A stretch of 64,000 nt of DNA from Aquirufa nivalisilvae (GTDB lineage: Bacteria; Bacteroidota; Bacteroidia; Cytophagales; Spirosomataceae): assembly GCF_004307455.1 (NCBI RefSeq), contig NZ_SEWX01000005.1, forward strand, positions 744,001-808,000, in the 5' to 3' direction. Positions 47,010-54,721 of the stretch are shown here, one piece after another; position 1 is the stretch's first letter; each line of letters begins with the position of its first letter. Below the pieces are notes generated by a model. It was given only the letters and a program-made list of their open reading frames with translations, did not search any database and was not told the DNA's origin. Both the position numbers and the translations under genes were made by a program.

Positions 47010-47789
47010 TTGCCTAGAAACCTTTTGTCCGACTTGAAAAAAAAATTCCAATATCAATTTCCTCAACAAATCTGGAGCCTAGGTTATTGGGGCCTCAGTG
47101 ATACACCCAAATTATGGATAGAAGCAAAAAATGCGCTAGAAGGAAATTGGTATGCATATGATTTCAATACCAACCAGCTAAGTGTCATTTCGTCTATTCC
47201 TGCGCATAGCAGTCATTTACAATGGTTAAAAGGTCGAGAAAATTTAGGTGTTTTTGTGCGTTTACAATCAGGAAAAAATCCGGGTATTGAGGCCATTGAA
47301 GCCTATCAGTTACAGGATGGTAAATTGCGATATACTGTTGAAAGTCAACAAGCTAAAGAACTTACAGAGGATCAAGTACTTATTCAACAAGGGAATTCTG
47401 TTTTAATCTTGGATTTAGATTCTGGAAAAATACTTTCTGAGCAAAAGAAAAACATTGATAATGAGGGATTTAACTTTGAAAGCCCACATCATATTGAAGA
47501 AAGTCAAGAACAATTTAATGCCTTCAAACAATTTTTTAGCTTAAAATTCAGTTTACAGATTGCAAAGGGTTTGGATTATTGGGAAGGCGAGGATAAGCTA
47601 ATTTTTTCTTATTATCTTTACGATGGTGCTTGGAAAAATTACCTTTTGGTCTGCGATCTAAACTTCCAGATTTTATTGCATGAACTATTAGAAGAGGGTG
47701 ATTTAATGGGATATCATACCTTCCAAATTTTCCAAAATCACTTATTATTTATTCAACATAAGCTACAACTAGAAATTTATGAATTTTAA
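47010..47789 (+). CDS. Uncharacterised Bacteroidota protein, possibly DUF4905
   Basis: A 259-residue cytosolic-looking protein with no signal peptide and no hydrophobic helix. It starts at a TTG (47010) in the track of coding sense, and the reading YQFPQQIWSLGYWGLSDTPKLWIEAKNALEGNWYAYDFNTNQ is like the DUF4905 family known from Cytophagales. It is rich in short beta strands (QLSVISSIPAHSSHLQWLKGRENLGVFVRL) suggesting a beta-propeller or barrel. No catalytic residues stand out. It diverges from kdsB and its stop overlaps the LysM gene start by 11 bp, so it leads an envelope operon. The family name is from memory and should be checked. Confidence 0.6.
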   Translation: MPRNLLSDLKKKFQYQFPQQIWSLGYWGLSDTPKLWIEAKNALEGNWYAYDFNTNQLSVISSIPAHSSHLQWLKGRENLGVFVRLQSGKNPGIEAIEAYQLQDGKLRYTVESQQAKELTEDQVLIQQGNSVLILDLDSGKILSEQKKNIDNEGFNFESPHHIEESQEQFNAFKQFFSLKFSLQIAKGLDYWEGEDKLIFSYYLYDGAWKNYLLVCDLNFQILLHELLEEGDLMGYHTFQIFQNHLLFIQHKLQLEIYEF

Positions 47790-48720
47790 ATCATGTATAC
47801 TCTTCCTCTTTATTTGCTTAGGTTTTTCCTCGCAAATAAATGCCATTACGGTAGATTCTCTTGGCTTAAAAAAAGAAAACAATAAAACTTATGTCGTATT
47901 TAAAGTAGGACCTAAACAGTCTTTATTTTCAATACTTCGTCGTTATAATTTATCCTTAACTGAATTCAAGCAAGTTAATCCTGAAATTGCTATTCCTGTA
48001 AAAACAGGGGAATTGGTGTTTATTCCATTACGGTATTTGGAGGAAAGTCCTAGTATTCTTAAAACGATCGACAAGCCCAATGAAACAAGTGTAGCACCTT
48101 CGGCTAATGAAAAAATAGCGGAAGATGGAAATAAGTCGGATAAAGGTATTCACATCGTGGCTCGTCGACAAGGTCTTTTGACCATTGCCAACATGCACCA
48201 AGTAACGATGGCGCAAATCAGAAAGTGGAATAATCTTACCTCTGATCGATTACAAGAAGGTCAACGTTTGATTATAGCAGAACCAAGTGCTGCTACAAGC
48301 ATTGATAAATCGAGCTTGCTACCTAACAAAACGGAGAAGGCGCCAGCTAGTACCGAAGCGAAAATTGATATGACTTTACCAGCTGCTAAAGAAAATGCAG
48401 CGGCAGCTACAAGTACGAATACACCAGAGGGAAGTACAACACAGGAAGGGATTCGTAAGACTATTGAAACCGGTATCGCAGAATTGATCGATGTGCCTGA
48501 CAATTCAGGTAAATATTTAGCCTTGCATAAATCTGCGCCCATAGGAACATTGGTTTTAGTGAAAAATCTAGCTAACAATCAAAGTATTTGGGTGAAAGTG
48601 ATTGGAAGATTACCTAATACCGACAATAAGGTCATCATCAAATTATCACCTAAAGCATTTGAGCGATTAAATGCTGTTGATAAACGTATACGAACTGAAA
48701 TCAGTTATTTAGTTCAATAA
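47779..48720 (+). CDS. Exported LysM/double-psi beta-barrel peptidoglycan-binding protein
   Basis: A 313-residue envelope protein. A signal peptide (MNFKSCILFLFICLGFSSQINA) is followed by LysM 1 (about 38-83, FKVGPKQSLFSILRRYNLSLTEFKQVNPEI), LysM 2 (about 120-165, HIVARRQGLLTIANMHQVTMAQIRKWNNL), and a Ala/Thr/Ser-rich linker. The end (about 230-313) reads GIAELIDVPDNSGKYLALHKSAPIGTLVLVKNLANNQSIWVKVIG, a RlpA-like double-psi beta-barrel. RlpA relatives cut or bind denuded glycan; the conserved lytic acid residues are not certain here. It overlaps the previous gene by 11 bp and is followed after 1 bp by a 54-residue membrane protein. Confidence 0.88.
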   Translation: MNFKSCILFLFICLGFSSQINAITVDSLGLKKENNKTYVVFKVGPKQSLFSILRRYNLSLTEFKQVNPEIAIPVKTGELVFIPLRYLEESPSILKTIDKPNETSVAPSANEKIAEDGNKSDKGIHIVARRQGLLTIANMHQVTMAQIRKWNNLTSDRLQEGQRLIIAEPSAATSIDKSSLLPNKTEKAPASTEAKIDMTLPAAKENAAAATSTNTPEGSTTQEGIRKTIETGIAELIDVPDNSGKYLALHKSAPIGTLVLVKNLANNQSIWVKVIGRLPNTDNKVIIKLSPKAFERLNAVDKRIRTEISYLVQ

Positions 48721-48721
48721 G

Positions 48722-48886
48722 ATGGCAAAACGTAAAAGGCCAATTACCGCAGGAAATGTTGTATTTGAGATATTTTTTATCTTATCCTACCCTTTCATTG
48801 CCGTATTTTCCGTGTTAGTCACTTGTTTGGTTTGGATTTTCTCTTTACCATCTAAAATCATAGCTTTCTTTGGTTCAAAAAAATAG
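48722..48886 (+). CDS. Small hydrophobic membrane protein, 54 residues
   Basis: An open frame, ATG 48722 to TAG 48884-48886, too short for usual gene calling. The product begins MAKRKRPITAGNVVFEIFFI, so a basic start precedes hydrophobic residues 14-50 that could form one long or two short helices (FFILSYPFIAVFSVLVTCLVWIF). It ends KIIAFFGSKK. It lies one base after the LysM gene stop and ends four bases before the next ATG, an operon position that supports translation. Codon use looks like its neighbours. No family is recognised. It may be an envelope accessory protein of the LysM protein. Confidence 0.6.
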   Translation: MAKRKRPITAGNVVFEIFFILSYPFIAVFSVLVTCLVWIFSLPSKIIAFFGSKK

Positions 48887-48890
48887 GAAG

Positions 48891-49673
48891 ATGCAGCAGG
48901 AACTGGCTGAGCTACTGAATAAGAAAGTGGCATTTTTCAATCATCCTCGATTCATTGAACATGATCCTATTTCTATCCCGCATTTATTTAGCAAGCAGCA
49001 GGACATAGAAATTATGGGCTTTTGGATTTCGATGTTAGCTTGGGGTCAACGAAAAACTATTTTACAGAAAGGTCATGAATTGATTGATTTGATGGATGGT
49101 GCTCCTTATGACTTTGTACTTCATCATCAAGAAAATGATCTTCAGCGATTTGAAAAATTCAAACATCGAACGTTTAACTACACGGATACTTTATATTTCA
49201 TTTCCTTTTTCCAAAGACATTTCCAGCAATATTCCAGCTTAGAAGCAGCCTTTACTCTAGGAGAATTTAAGCCTGACAACTCAACGATTGAAGCATCTTT
49301 GAATGGCTTTTATCGTTATTTTTTTGAAGTAGAATGGGCCCCAAAGAGAACCCAAAAACACGTTTCTGCTCCTTTGAAAAACTCTGCATGCAAACGACTT
49401 TGTATGTTTTTAAGGTGGATGGTTAGAAAAGATACAGCGGGAGTTGATTTTGGAATTTGGTCAAAAATATCTCCTCACCAATTAATTTGCCCATTGGATG
49501 TTCATTCTCAACGAACAGCAGAAAAATTGGGCTTAGTATCTGCTGGTCCTACTAATTGGAAGAAAGCATTAGAATTAACTCGAGTATTAAAATTATATGA
49601 TTCAATGGATCCTATACAATATGATTTTGCGTTGTATGGTATGGGAATAGAAGAAAAAACGCTATGGAAATAA
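48891..49673 (+). CDS. TIGR02757 (DUF2400) family protein
   Basis: A 260-residue protein of unknown function, conserved in Bacteroidota and other groups. It starts at ATG 48891; an upstream in-frame TTG lies inside the small membrane gene. Family segments are LAELLNKKVAFFNHPRFIEHDPISIPHLFSKQQDIEIMGFWISMLAWGQRKTILQK and DTAGVDFGIWSKISPHQLICPLDVHSQRTAEKLGLV. It looks all-helical with a conserved Pro-Leu-Asp-x-His motif (ICPLDVHS) that could bind a metal or nucleic acid. It overlaps galM by 10 bp. No signal peptide, so it is cytosolic. Confidence 0.88.
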   Translation: MQQELAELLNKKVAFFNHPRFIEHDPISIPHLFSKQQDIEIMGFWISMLAWGQRKTILQKGHELIDLMDGAPYDFVLHHQENDLQRFEKFKHRTFNYTDTLYFISFFQRHFQQYSSLEAAFTLGEFKPDNSTIEASLNGFYRYFFEVEWAPKRTQKHVSAPLKNSACKRLCMFLRWMVRKDTAGVDFGIWSKISPHQLICPLDVHSQRTAEKLGLVSAGPTNWKKALELTRVLKLYDSMDPIQYDFALYGMGIEEKTLWK

Positions 49674-50620
49674 ATATTTTCGATTCACCTGATGGCCAAG
49701 TGGTTCAGCTTCATAATCCTGACACAGGAGAATCTGCTGAAATTTTACAAGACTTGGGAGGAGCATTAAAAAGCTTGCATCTGAACTTACATGAAAAAGT
49801 GGAAAACATCATCGCTATTCCTCAGGCAAATCAATATTCTATGAAGGAAAATGATTTGTATCCAAGTGCTTTACTTTGCCCTTGGGTAAACCGAGTAAGA
49901 AATGGCAATTATTCTTTCTTGGGAAAAAACTATCAATTACCAATCAATGAAAAGGCCTTGGGCAATGCGATTCATGGTTTTTTAGCTAGGCGAAAATTTG
50001 AATTAGGAAAACAGGAAACTACGAAGGAATATGCCAAAGTCGTCTTGTTTTATAACTATGTGGGTGATTTTGATGCTTACCCCTTTCATTTTCAATTTGA
50101 GTGGGAATTCACTTTAACGCAAGGGGCATTGGATGTTTCCATGAAATGTATCAATACAGGTGATAGTGACATGCCATTTGCCTGTGGCTGGCATCCTTAT
50201 TTCCAAATTCCTGGAACCGAATTAGCTGATTACTACATCTACTTTCAAGGAAAAAGTAGGTTTTTATCTGATTCCCAAATGATTCCCATGAAGGAGGAAG
50301 CGTTAGAAATGAAAAATGGTTTATCCTTTAGAACCGAACAAATAGATCATGTTTTTCGACTGAATTCAGTAGATACTCATTTGACCGAATTAGTCGATAC
50401 CAAGCAAAATAGAGCCTTATTTGTACAGCAGTCCAGTAAATTATTCCCATTTTTGGTAGTCTTTGCTCCTGCCAATGAAAATTGCGTTGCAATTGAACCA
50501 ATGACGGCCAATACGGATGCATTTAATACATTGGATGGGCTAATTCAATTAAAACCAAAAGATTTTTTTCAAGGAAATGTACAAATTTGGGTAGGAAATC
50601 CGTTAGAGCTCACAAGGTAG
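49664..50620 (+). CDS. Aldose 1-epimerase family protein
   Basis: A 318-residue mutarotase-fold enzyme that interconverts sugar anomers. It has the family's HGFLARRKFELGKQE (His as catalytic acid), CGWHPYFQIPG with the second conserved His, and the terminal VFAPANENCVAIEPMTANTDAFN with catalytic Glu in IEPMT. It is in the subfamily of aldose epimerase-like proteins with unassigned sugars, close in length to the YeaD-like group. It overlaps the previous gene and precedes a DUF3078 gene by 26 bp. Whether galactose or phosphorylated sugars are used cannot be seen. Confidence 0.88.
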   Translation: MEINIFDSPDGQVVQLHNPDTGESAEILQDLGGALKSLHLNLHEKVENIIAIPQANQYSMKENDLYPSALLCPWVNRVRNGNYSFLGKNYQLPINEKALGNAIHGFLARRKFELGKQETTKEYAKVVLFYNYVGDFDAYPFHFQFEWEFTLTQGALDVSMKCINTGDSDMPFACGWHPYFQIPGTELADYYIYFQGKSRFLSDSQMIPMKEEALEMKNGLSFRTEQIDHVFRLNSVDTHLTELVDTKQNRALFVQQSSKLFPFLVVFAPANENCVAIEPMTANTDAFNTLDGLIQLKPKDFFQGNVQIWVGNPLELTR

Positions 50621-50634
50621 AACAATCATTTTTG

Positions 50635-50642
50635 TACATTTG
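50635..50642 (+). promoter_or_regulatory. -7-like box just before the DUF3078 gene
   Basis: TACATTTG ends 4 nt before the ATG at 50647. It matches TAnnTTTG but would force a leaderless transcript. No -33 box. It lies after the aldose epimerase stop. Confidence 0.25.
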
Positions 50643-50646
50643 TCTT

Positions 50647-51537
50647 ATGAAGTTCCATTTACTCCTAATTTTCGCTGGCCTTTTTGTTGCTTTTCAGTCT
50701 ATGGGCTCGATGAAGCCTGACAGCGTTGTGAGAAAATGGAAGCAGGAATTTACTACGGGTATTAACCTAAATCAATCAAGCTTTAGCGATAACTGGAAAG
50801 GTGGGGGAACGAATACATTTGCTACAGGATGGTATTTAAACCACTCGGCCAATGTGCAAAATAATTCATGGCGTTTAGCCAGTGATTTACAAATGCAGGT
50901 CGGATTCTTACAAAATAGAACACAGAGTTTACGTAAAAACGTAGACCGAATCTTTTACGAATTTAAAGCAGGTTATCGGATTAGTCCAAAATGGGATTAC
51001 TATGGATCAACCAACTTTCAAACTCAATTTTTCCAGGGATTTGAATATAATAAGAAGAATAGTGCGGGAGTTCCAGTTGACTCGATTACATCATCCATTT
51101 TTGCCCCAGCCTATTTAACTACTTCTATGGGATTTGAGTACCATCCTCAAAAGGCATTTTATACCCGCTTTGGTATTGGTAGTTTACGTCAAACTTTTGT
51201 GCTAGATGAGCGAATTTCTAGGGCTGGATTATATGGTTTACAAAAACCAGGCGATAATATTCGTAACCAATTTGTATTCCAATTTCTAGCCAACGTAGAT
51301 AAAGATGTTTTTGAAAACGTGAATCTTAAAGCGCGGTATTCTGCTTTAATCGATTATTTCCGATTTGGGGTCTCCAATGGTATTGTTCATCGATTTGATG
51401 CCAATTTAACCATGAAAGTGAATAAATACTTGAGCACAAACGTTCAGGCTGTTCTATTCCGAGATTATGACCAAGATCCCAATTGGCAATTTTCCCAGAT
51501 ATTATCGATGGGATTATTGTATAAAATATCTAAATAG
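50647..51537 (+). CDS. DUF3078 outer-membrane-type protein
   Basis: A 296-residue exported protein. It starts at ATG 50647 with a signal peptide (MKFHLLLIFAGLFVAFQSMGS). An earlier in-frame start would lie inside the preceding gene. The mature part is rich in alternating beta strands (NLNQSSFSDNWKGGGTNTFATGWYLNHSANVQNNSWRLASDLQMQVGFLQN and LKARYSALIDYFRFGVSNGIVHRFDANLTMKVNKYLS), so an outer-membrane beta-barrel is likely. The SSFSDNWKGGG motif is the DUF3078 hallmark. Its function is not known. A TACATTTG octamer ends 4 bp before the ATG. Its TAG stop overlaps the end of an inverted repeat bounding a heptamer array. Confidence 0.88.
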   Translation: MKFHLLLIFAGLFVAFQSMGSMKPDSVVRKWKQEFTTGINLNQSSFSDNWKGGGTNTFATGWYLNHSANVQNNSWRLASDLQMQVGFLQNRTQSLRKNVDRIFYEFKAGYRISPKWDYYGSTNFQTQFFQGFEYNKKNSAGVPVDSITSSIFAPAYLTTSMGFEYHPQKAFYTRFGIGSLRQTFVLDERISRAGLYGLQKPGDNIRNQFVFQFLANVDKDVFENVNLKARYSALIDYFRFGVSNGIVHRFDANLTMKVNKYLSTNVQAVLFRDYDQDPNWQFSQILSMGLLYKISK

Positions 51538-51772
51538 TTATTAGTGATTAGTTTTTAGAGGAATAAAGAAGAATGTAGAATGAAGAATGAAGAATGAAGA
51601 ATGAAGAATGTAGAATGAAGAATGAAGAATGTAGAATGAAGAATGAAGAATGAAGAATGAAGAATGAAGAATGAAGAATGTAGAATGTAGAATGAAGAAT
51701 GAAGAATGTAGAATGAAGAATGTAGAATGTAGAATTAAGAATGTAGCTGCCATAACTAATCCCTAATAACTA
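51535..51772. repeat. Heptamer minisatellite bounded by terminal inverted repeats
   Basis: Twenty-five tandem copies of the 7-bp unit GAATGWA (A or T at position 6; one unit is GAATTAA) fill 51571-51745. The array is flanked by a 19-bp inverted repeat, TAGTTATTAGTGATTAGTT (51535-51553) and its complement at 51754-51772, with one mismatch. The element is 238 bp and has no gene; the frame read on the minus strand (FILHSSF repeats) is only an echo of the heptamer. The left arm covers the DUF3078 stop codon. It lies between two converging genes. Confidence 0.85.
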
Positions 51773-51791
51773 AACACTTCCACAAAATCCC

Positions 51792-52682
51792 TCATTTTTT
51801 TCGTTGCATGTGACGGTCGTACAACAGTTGGATGATTCCATCTTTTAGACCTAAATCAGGCACAAAAATCTCTTCACATTCTGCTGCTTTCATGGCAGCT
51901 AAATAGATTGAAGCTGCTGGAACAATCACGTCGGCCCGGTCAGTATTTAAGCGCAATTTATGAACGCGCTCCTCATAAGTAAATGATGCTACATAATCAG
52001 AAATACGCTGTAATTCACTGAATTGCATCGTTTTAGATTCATTGACTTTTTCAGAAATATTATACAATTTACTAATATTACCTCCTGTACCTACAGCAAT
52101 CATTTGCCCTGGAATTTCCATCTTTTGATGAATAATCCACTTTTGCATCTTTTCCCAATCCCCTTCTTTCTCTTTTCCTTCCAACAACCTGACTGAACCA
52201 ATTTTAAAGGATTTAGAGGCTAATTTCTGGCGGTTATGGTATATATTTAATTCCGTCGAACCTCCGCCCACATCTATGTGTAGGTAATTTTTCTTGGGAT
52301 GTAAAGATTGTACCACCACATCATTGATTAGCTCAGCTTCCCTACTTCCATCAATTACATTGATCTTCATATCCAAAATTTTATGAATTCGGGTAATGAT
52401 ATCTGGGGCATTGGAGGCTTCCCTCATAGCAGAAGTTGCGCAGATGGAATAATCTTTAACTTCGTGCAAATCCATAAGTAATTTATAGGCATGCAACAGC
52501 TTAAATATTCTTACCTCTGAATCAGGAGAAATAACTCCATCAATGAATACGTCATGCCCTAAACGTAAGGCAAAACGAACATATTCAATCCGTTTGAAGC
52601 TAATGGCTCCGTTATTCTCCAATACACTGGAAATTTGTAGTCGGGCAGCATTGGATCCAATATCAATAGCAGCAAACTTCAT
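51792..52682 (-). CDS. Ppx/GppA-family phosphatase (second copy)
   Basis: A 296-residue relative of the protein at 6829-7776, with the fold motifs AAIDIGSNAARLQISSV (residues 4-20), CATSAMREASNAPDII, LHIDVGGGSTELNIYH and the GTGGNISKLYNISEKVNE segment. The last is nearer to the Bacteroidota GppA-like group, and the IHQKM... region differs from the first copy. It probably cleaves polyphosphate or pppGpp. Its ATG overlaps the stop of a HesB-like gene by 4 bp, so the two are co-translated. It converges with DUF3078, across the heptamer element. Substrate is not determined by sequence. Confidence 0.9.
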   Translation of the reverse strand: MKFAAIDIGSNAARLQISSVLENNGAISFKRIEYVRFALRLGHDVFIDGVISPDSEVRIFKLLHAYKLLMDLHEVKDYSICATSAMREASNAPDIITRIHKILDMKINVIDGSREAELINDVVVQSLHPKKNYLHIDVGGGSTELNIYHNRQKLASKSFKIGSVRLLEGKEKEGDWEKMQKWIIHQKMEIPGQMIAVGTGGNISKLYNISEKVNESKTMQFSELQRISDYVASFTYEERVHKLRLNTDRADVIVPAASIYLAAMKAAECEEIFVPDLGLKDGIIQLLYDRHMQRKK

Positions 52683-52975
52683 AGAGCAGAGGGTTTATGT
52701 AAATAAAAGCCATTGGCACGGGCCTCAAAGTCAATTTCGGTACCAAGGACAAAAAGCAATTGTCGACGATCAATTAATAAAGGTATTTCATCTATCAGGT
52801 ATTCTTCATCAAATTCCGTTTTGGAATCAAAACCCAAAACATAGGTACCTCCACAGGTTCCTCCTTTCATTCCTACCCGAATGAATGGCTCAGGCATTTT
52901 ACCATCATGAACCAATGGCAACAAATTTGCTTTAGCACTTTCAGTAAAACGTACAGGAGCTCCCGTATTAGACAT
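52679..52975 (-). CDS. HesB/IscA-like protein lacking the C-terminal cysteine pair
   Basis: A 98-residue protein with the A-type carrier fold: FTESAKANLLPLV, IRVGMKGGTCGGTYVLGFDSK (Cys41 in the spot of IscA's first cysteine), then LLIDRRQLLFVLGTEIDFEARANGFYLHKPSAL. True IscA/SufA proteins end in Cys-Gly-Cys; this one stops after NGFYLHKPSAL with no such pair. It therefore keeps one of three cluster ligands. It starts at ATG 52975, divergent from porX, and overlaps the second ppx/gppA gene by 4 bp. Related one-cysteine HesB-like proteins are common in Bacteroidota; function may be non-cluster or a single-ligand bridge. Confidence 0.85.
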   Translation of the reverse strand: MSNTGAPVRFTESAKANLLPLVHDGKMPEPFIRVGMKGGTCGGTYVLGFDSKTEFDEEYLIDEIPLLIDRRQLLFVLGTEIDFEARANGFYLHKPSAL

Positions 52976-52995
52976 GGAAAAAAATGATTACCAAA

Positions 52996-53003
52996 CAAAA
53001 TTA
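52996..53003 (-). promoter_or_regulatory. Putative -7 element of the HesB-like/gppA unit
   Basis: The minus strand reads TAATTTTG, 20 nt before the ATG. TTTG lies 16 bases further upstream (53020-53023 on the complement), slightly closer than the usual 17-23 spacing. The plus-strand porX start is 92 bp further on. Confidence 0.45.
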
Positions 53004-53114
53004 GCTAATTTTAGGTGACCAAAACCTAGATTGTCCATTTAACAAAAATTAAATTTTTGATTGGGCAATATTTCATTCAGAGATTGGTTAAGGAAGAAGA
53101 ATAAAATAACAATT

Positions 53115-54680
53115 ATGACGTATTCGATACTTTGGGCTGACGACGAAATCGACTTATTAACACCCTATATACTTTTTCTTGAAAACAAGGGCTATCAGGT
53201 AACAACCGTCAATTCTGGAGCGGATGCCTTGGAATTAGTGGAAAAACAAAAATTTGATGTGCTTTTCTTAGATGAAAATATGCCAGGTATGTCAGGCTTA
53301 GAAGTCTTAATTTCCATCAAACAAATTAGACCTAATCTTCCAGTTATCATGATTACCAAATCAGAGGAAGAAGAACTTATGGAAGATGCCATTGGTTCGA
53401 AAATTGCCGACTACCTAATTAAACCACTCAATCCCAACCAATTACTACTTTCTGTTAAACGTATTTTTGACAAAAAGAGATTGGAAGAAGAAAAAACTAA
53501 TATTAGTTATCAGCAAGAATTCAGAGCATTATCCCTGCAATATCAGGATCAATTAAGTGCCAAGGAATGGGCCGATATTTATAAAAAGCTATTGTATTGG
53601 GAGCTTGAAATTGACAAAACAGAGAACAAGTCGATGGCAGAGGTCTTAAGTAGTCAAAAGTCTGAAGCCAATGTCCATTTTAGCAAATTCATTGAGAATT
53701 CGTATGAAAACTGGCTTCAAAAACCAGACACTGAAACTCCCATACTTTCACACTTGATGATGCGAAAATATGTTTTTCCTAAACTGAAAGAGAAAAGCCC
53801 CCTATTCTTTATTCTAGTTGATAATTTACGTTTTGATCAATGGAAAATATTAGAAGGTTTTATTCAAGAATATTTCCAATTGGAACAAGAGGAGACTTAT
53901 TATTCGATCTTACCTACTACAACTGCCTATGCAAGAAATGCGATTTTTGCTGGGATGATGCCATTGGAAATTCAAAAAAACTATCCTGATAAATGGATTT
54001 TTGATTTAGGAGATTCTGAGGATGAGGAAGGTTTTAATCAATATGAAGAGTTCTTTTTGCAGGAACAATTAAAGCGTTTAAGAATCAATGCCAAGGCATC
54101 TTATCATAAAATTATACATCAATATCAAGGTAAAAATTTGGTTGATAATTTCAGCAAATTATTGACGAATGATCTGAATGTGATTGTCTATAATTTTGTG
54201 GATATGCTATCCCATGCGAGAACTGACATGGCCATGATTAAGGAATTGGCACCGGATGAATCTGCTTATAGGAGTTTGACCGCCAGTTGGTTCTTACACT
54301 CTCCTCTTTTTGATTTATTAAAACGGATTGCAGATAAAAAAGGTAGAGTAATTATTACAACTGATCACGGAATGATACGTGTTCAGAATCCTATCAAAAT
54401 TGTGGGAGATAGAACTACAAATACCAATTTAAGGTATAAGCAGGGGAAAAATTTAAATTGGGATAACACCAACAAAATGATGGTTTCTCGGAAGCCAGAG
54501 CAATTGTTTTTGCCCAAGCCCAATGTATCCACTACCTATGTGTTCAGTAAAGAAGATTATATGTTTGCTTATCCAAACAATTACAATCACTACGTGAATC
54601 ACTACCGAAATACTTTTCAGCACGGAGGAATTTCACTGGAAGAATGCATTATACCGGTGGTGTATCTGACAGGTAAGTAG
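53115..54680 (+). CDS. porX: PorX-type response regulator with PglZ phosphatase-like domain
   Basis: A two-part regulator of type IX secretion and gliding in Bacteroidota. The 521-residue protein starts at ATG 53115 (MTYSILWADDEIDLL); an in-frame start 54 bp earlier adds a tail unlike PorX. Residues 1-120 are a CheY-like receiver with acidic pair Asp9-Asp10, phosphorylation site Asp53 in FLDENMPGMSG, and Lys in MITKSEE. A helical linker covers about 125-210. The PglZ/alkaline phosphatase-like domain follows, with Asp236 (ILVDNLRFDQW), Thr268-270 (LPTTTAYARNAIFAGMMP) and ITTDHGMIRV. In Porphyromonas PorX acts with PorY and SigP and binds zinc and nucleotides. The histidine kinase partner is not in the window. 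Confidence 0.93.
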   Translation: MTYSILWADDEIDLLTPYILFLENKGYQVTTVNSGADALELVEKQKFDVLFLDENMPGMSGLEVLISIKQIRPNLPVIMITKSEEEELMEDAIGSKIADYLIKPLNPNQLLLSVKRIFDKKRLEEEKTNISYQQEFRALSLQYQDQLSAKEWADIYKKLLYWELEIDKTENKSMAEVLSSQKSEANVHFSKFIENSYENWLQKPDTETPILSHLMMRKYVFPKLKEKSPLFFILVDNLRFDQWKILEGFIQEYFQLEQEETYYSILPTTTAYARNAIFAGMMPLEIQKNYPDKWIFDLGDSEDEEGFNQYEEFFLQEQLKRLRINAKASYHKIIHQYQGKNLVDNFSKLLTNDLNVIVYNFVDMLSHARTDMAMIKELAPDESAYRSLTASWFLHSPLFDLLKRIADKKGRVIITTDHGMIRVQNPIKIVGDRTTNTNLRYKQGKNLNWDNTNKMMVSRKPEQLFLPKPNVSTTYVFSKEDYMFAYPNNYNHYVNHYRNTFQHGGISLEECIIPVVYLTGK

Positions 54681-54689
54681 AACAAGCTG

Positions 54690-54717
54690 AGAGCTGAAGC
54701 AATGTTTCAGCTCTTTC
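54690..54717. terminator. Hairpin between porX and ftsE
   Basis: AGAGCTGAA (54690-54698) pairs with TTCAGCTCT (54706-54714) across GCAATGT, then TTT. A 9-bp stem with a short T tail, between converging genes. Confidence 0.6.
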
Positions 54718-54721
54718 CACT

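Noticed and set aside
46962-47069. Extended N-terminus of kdsB
   Set aside because: The extra residues are not in the family and would overlap the divergent gene start at 47010.
51541-51753. Minus-strand frame coding repeated FILHSSF peptides
   Set aside because: It is produced by reading the GAATGWA heptamer array in one frame. Any tandem heptamer without stops gives a 7-residue repeat. No start context or family.
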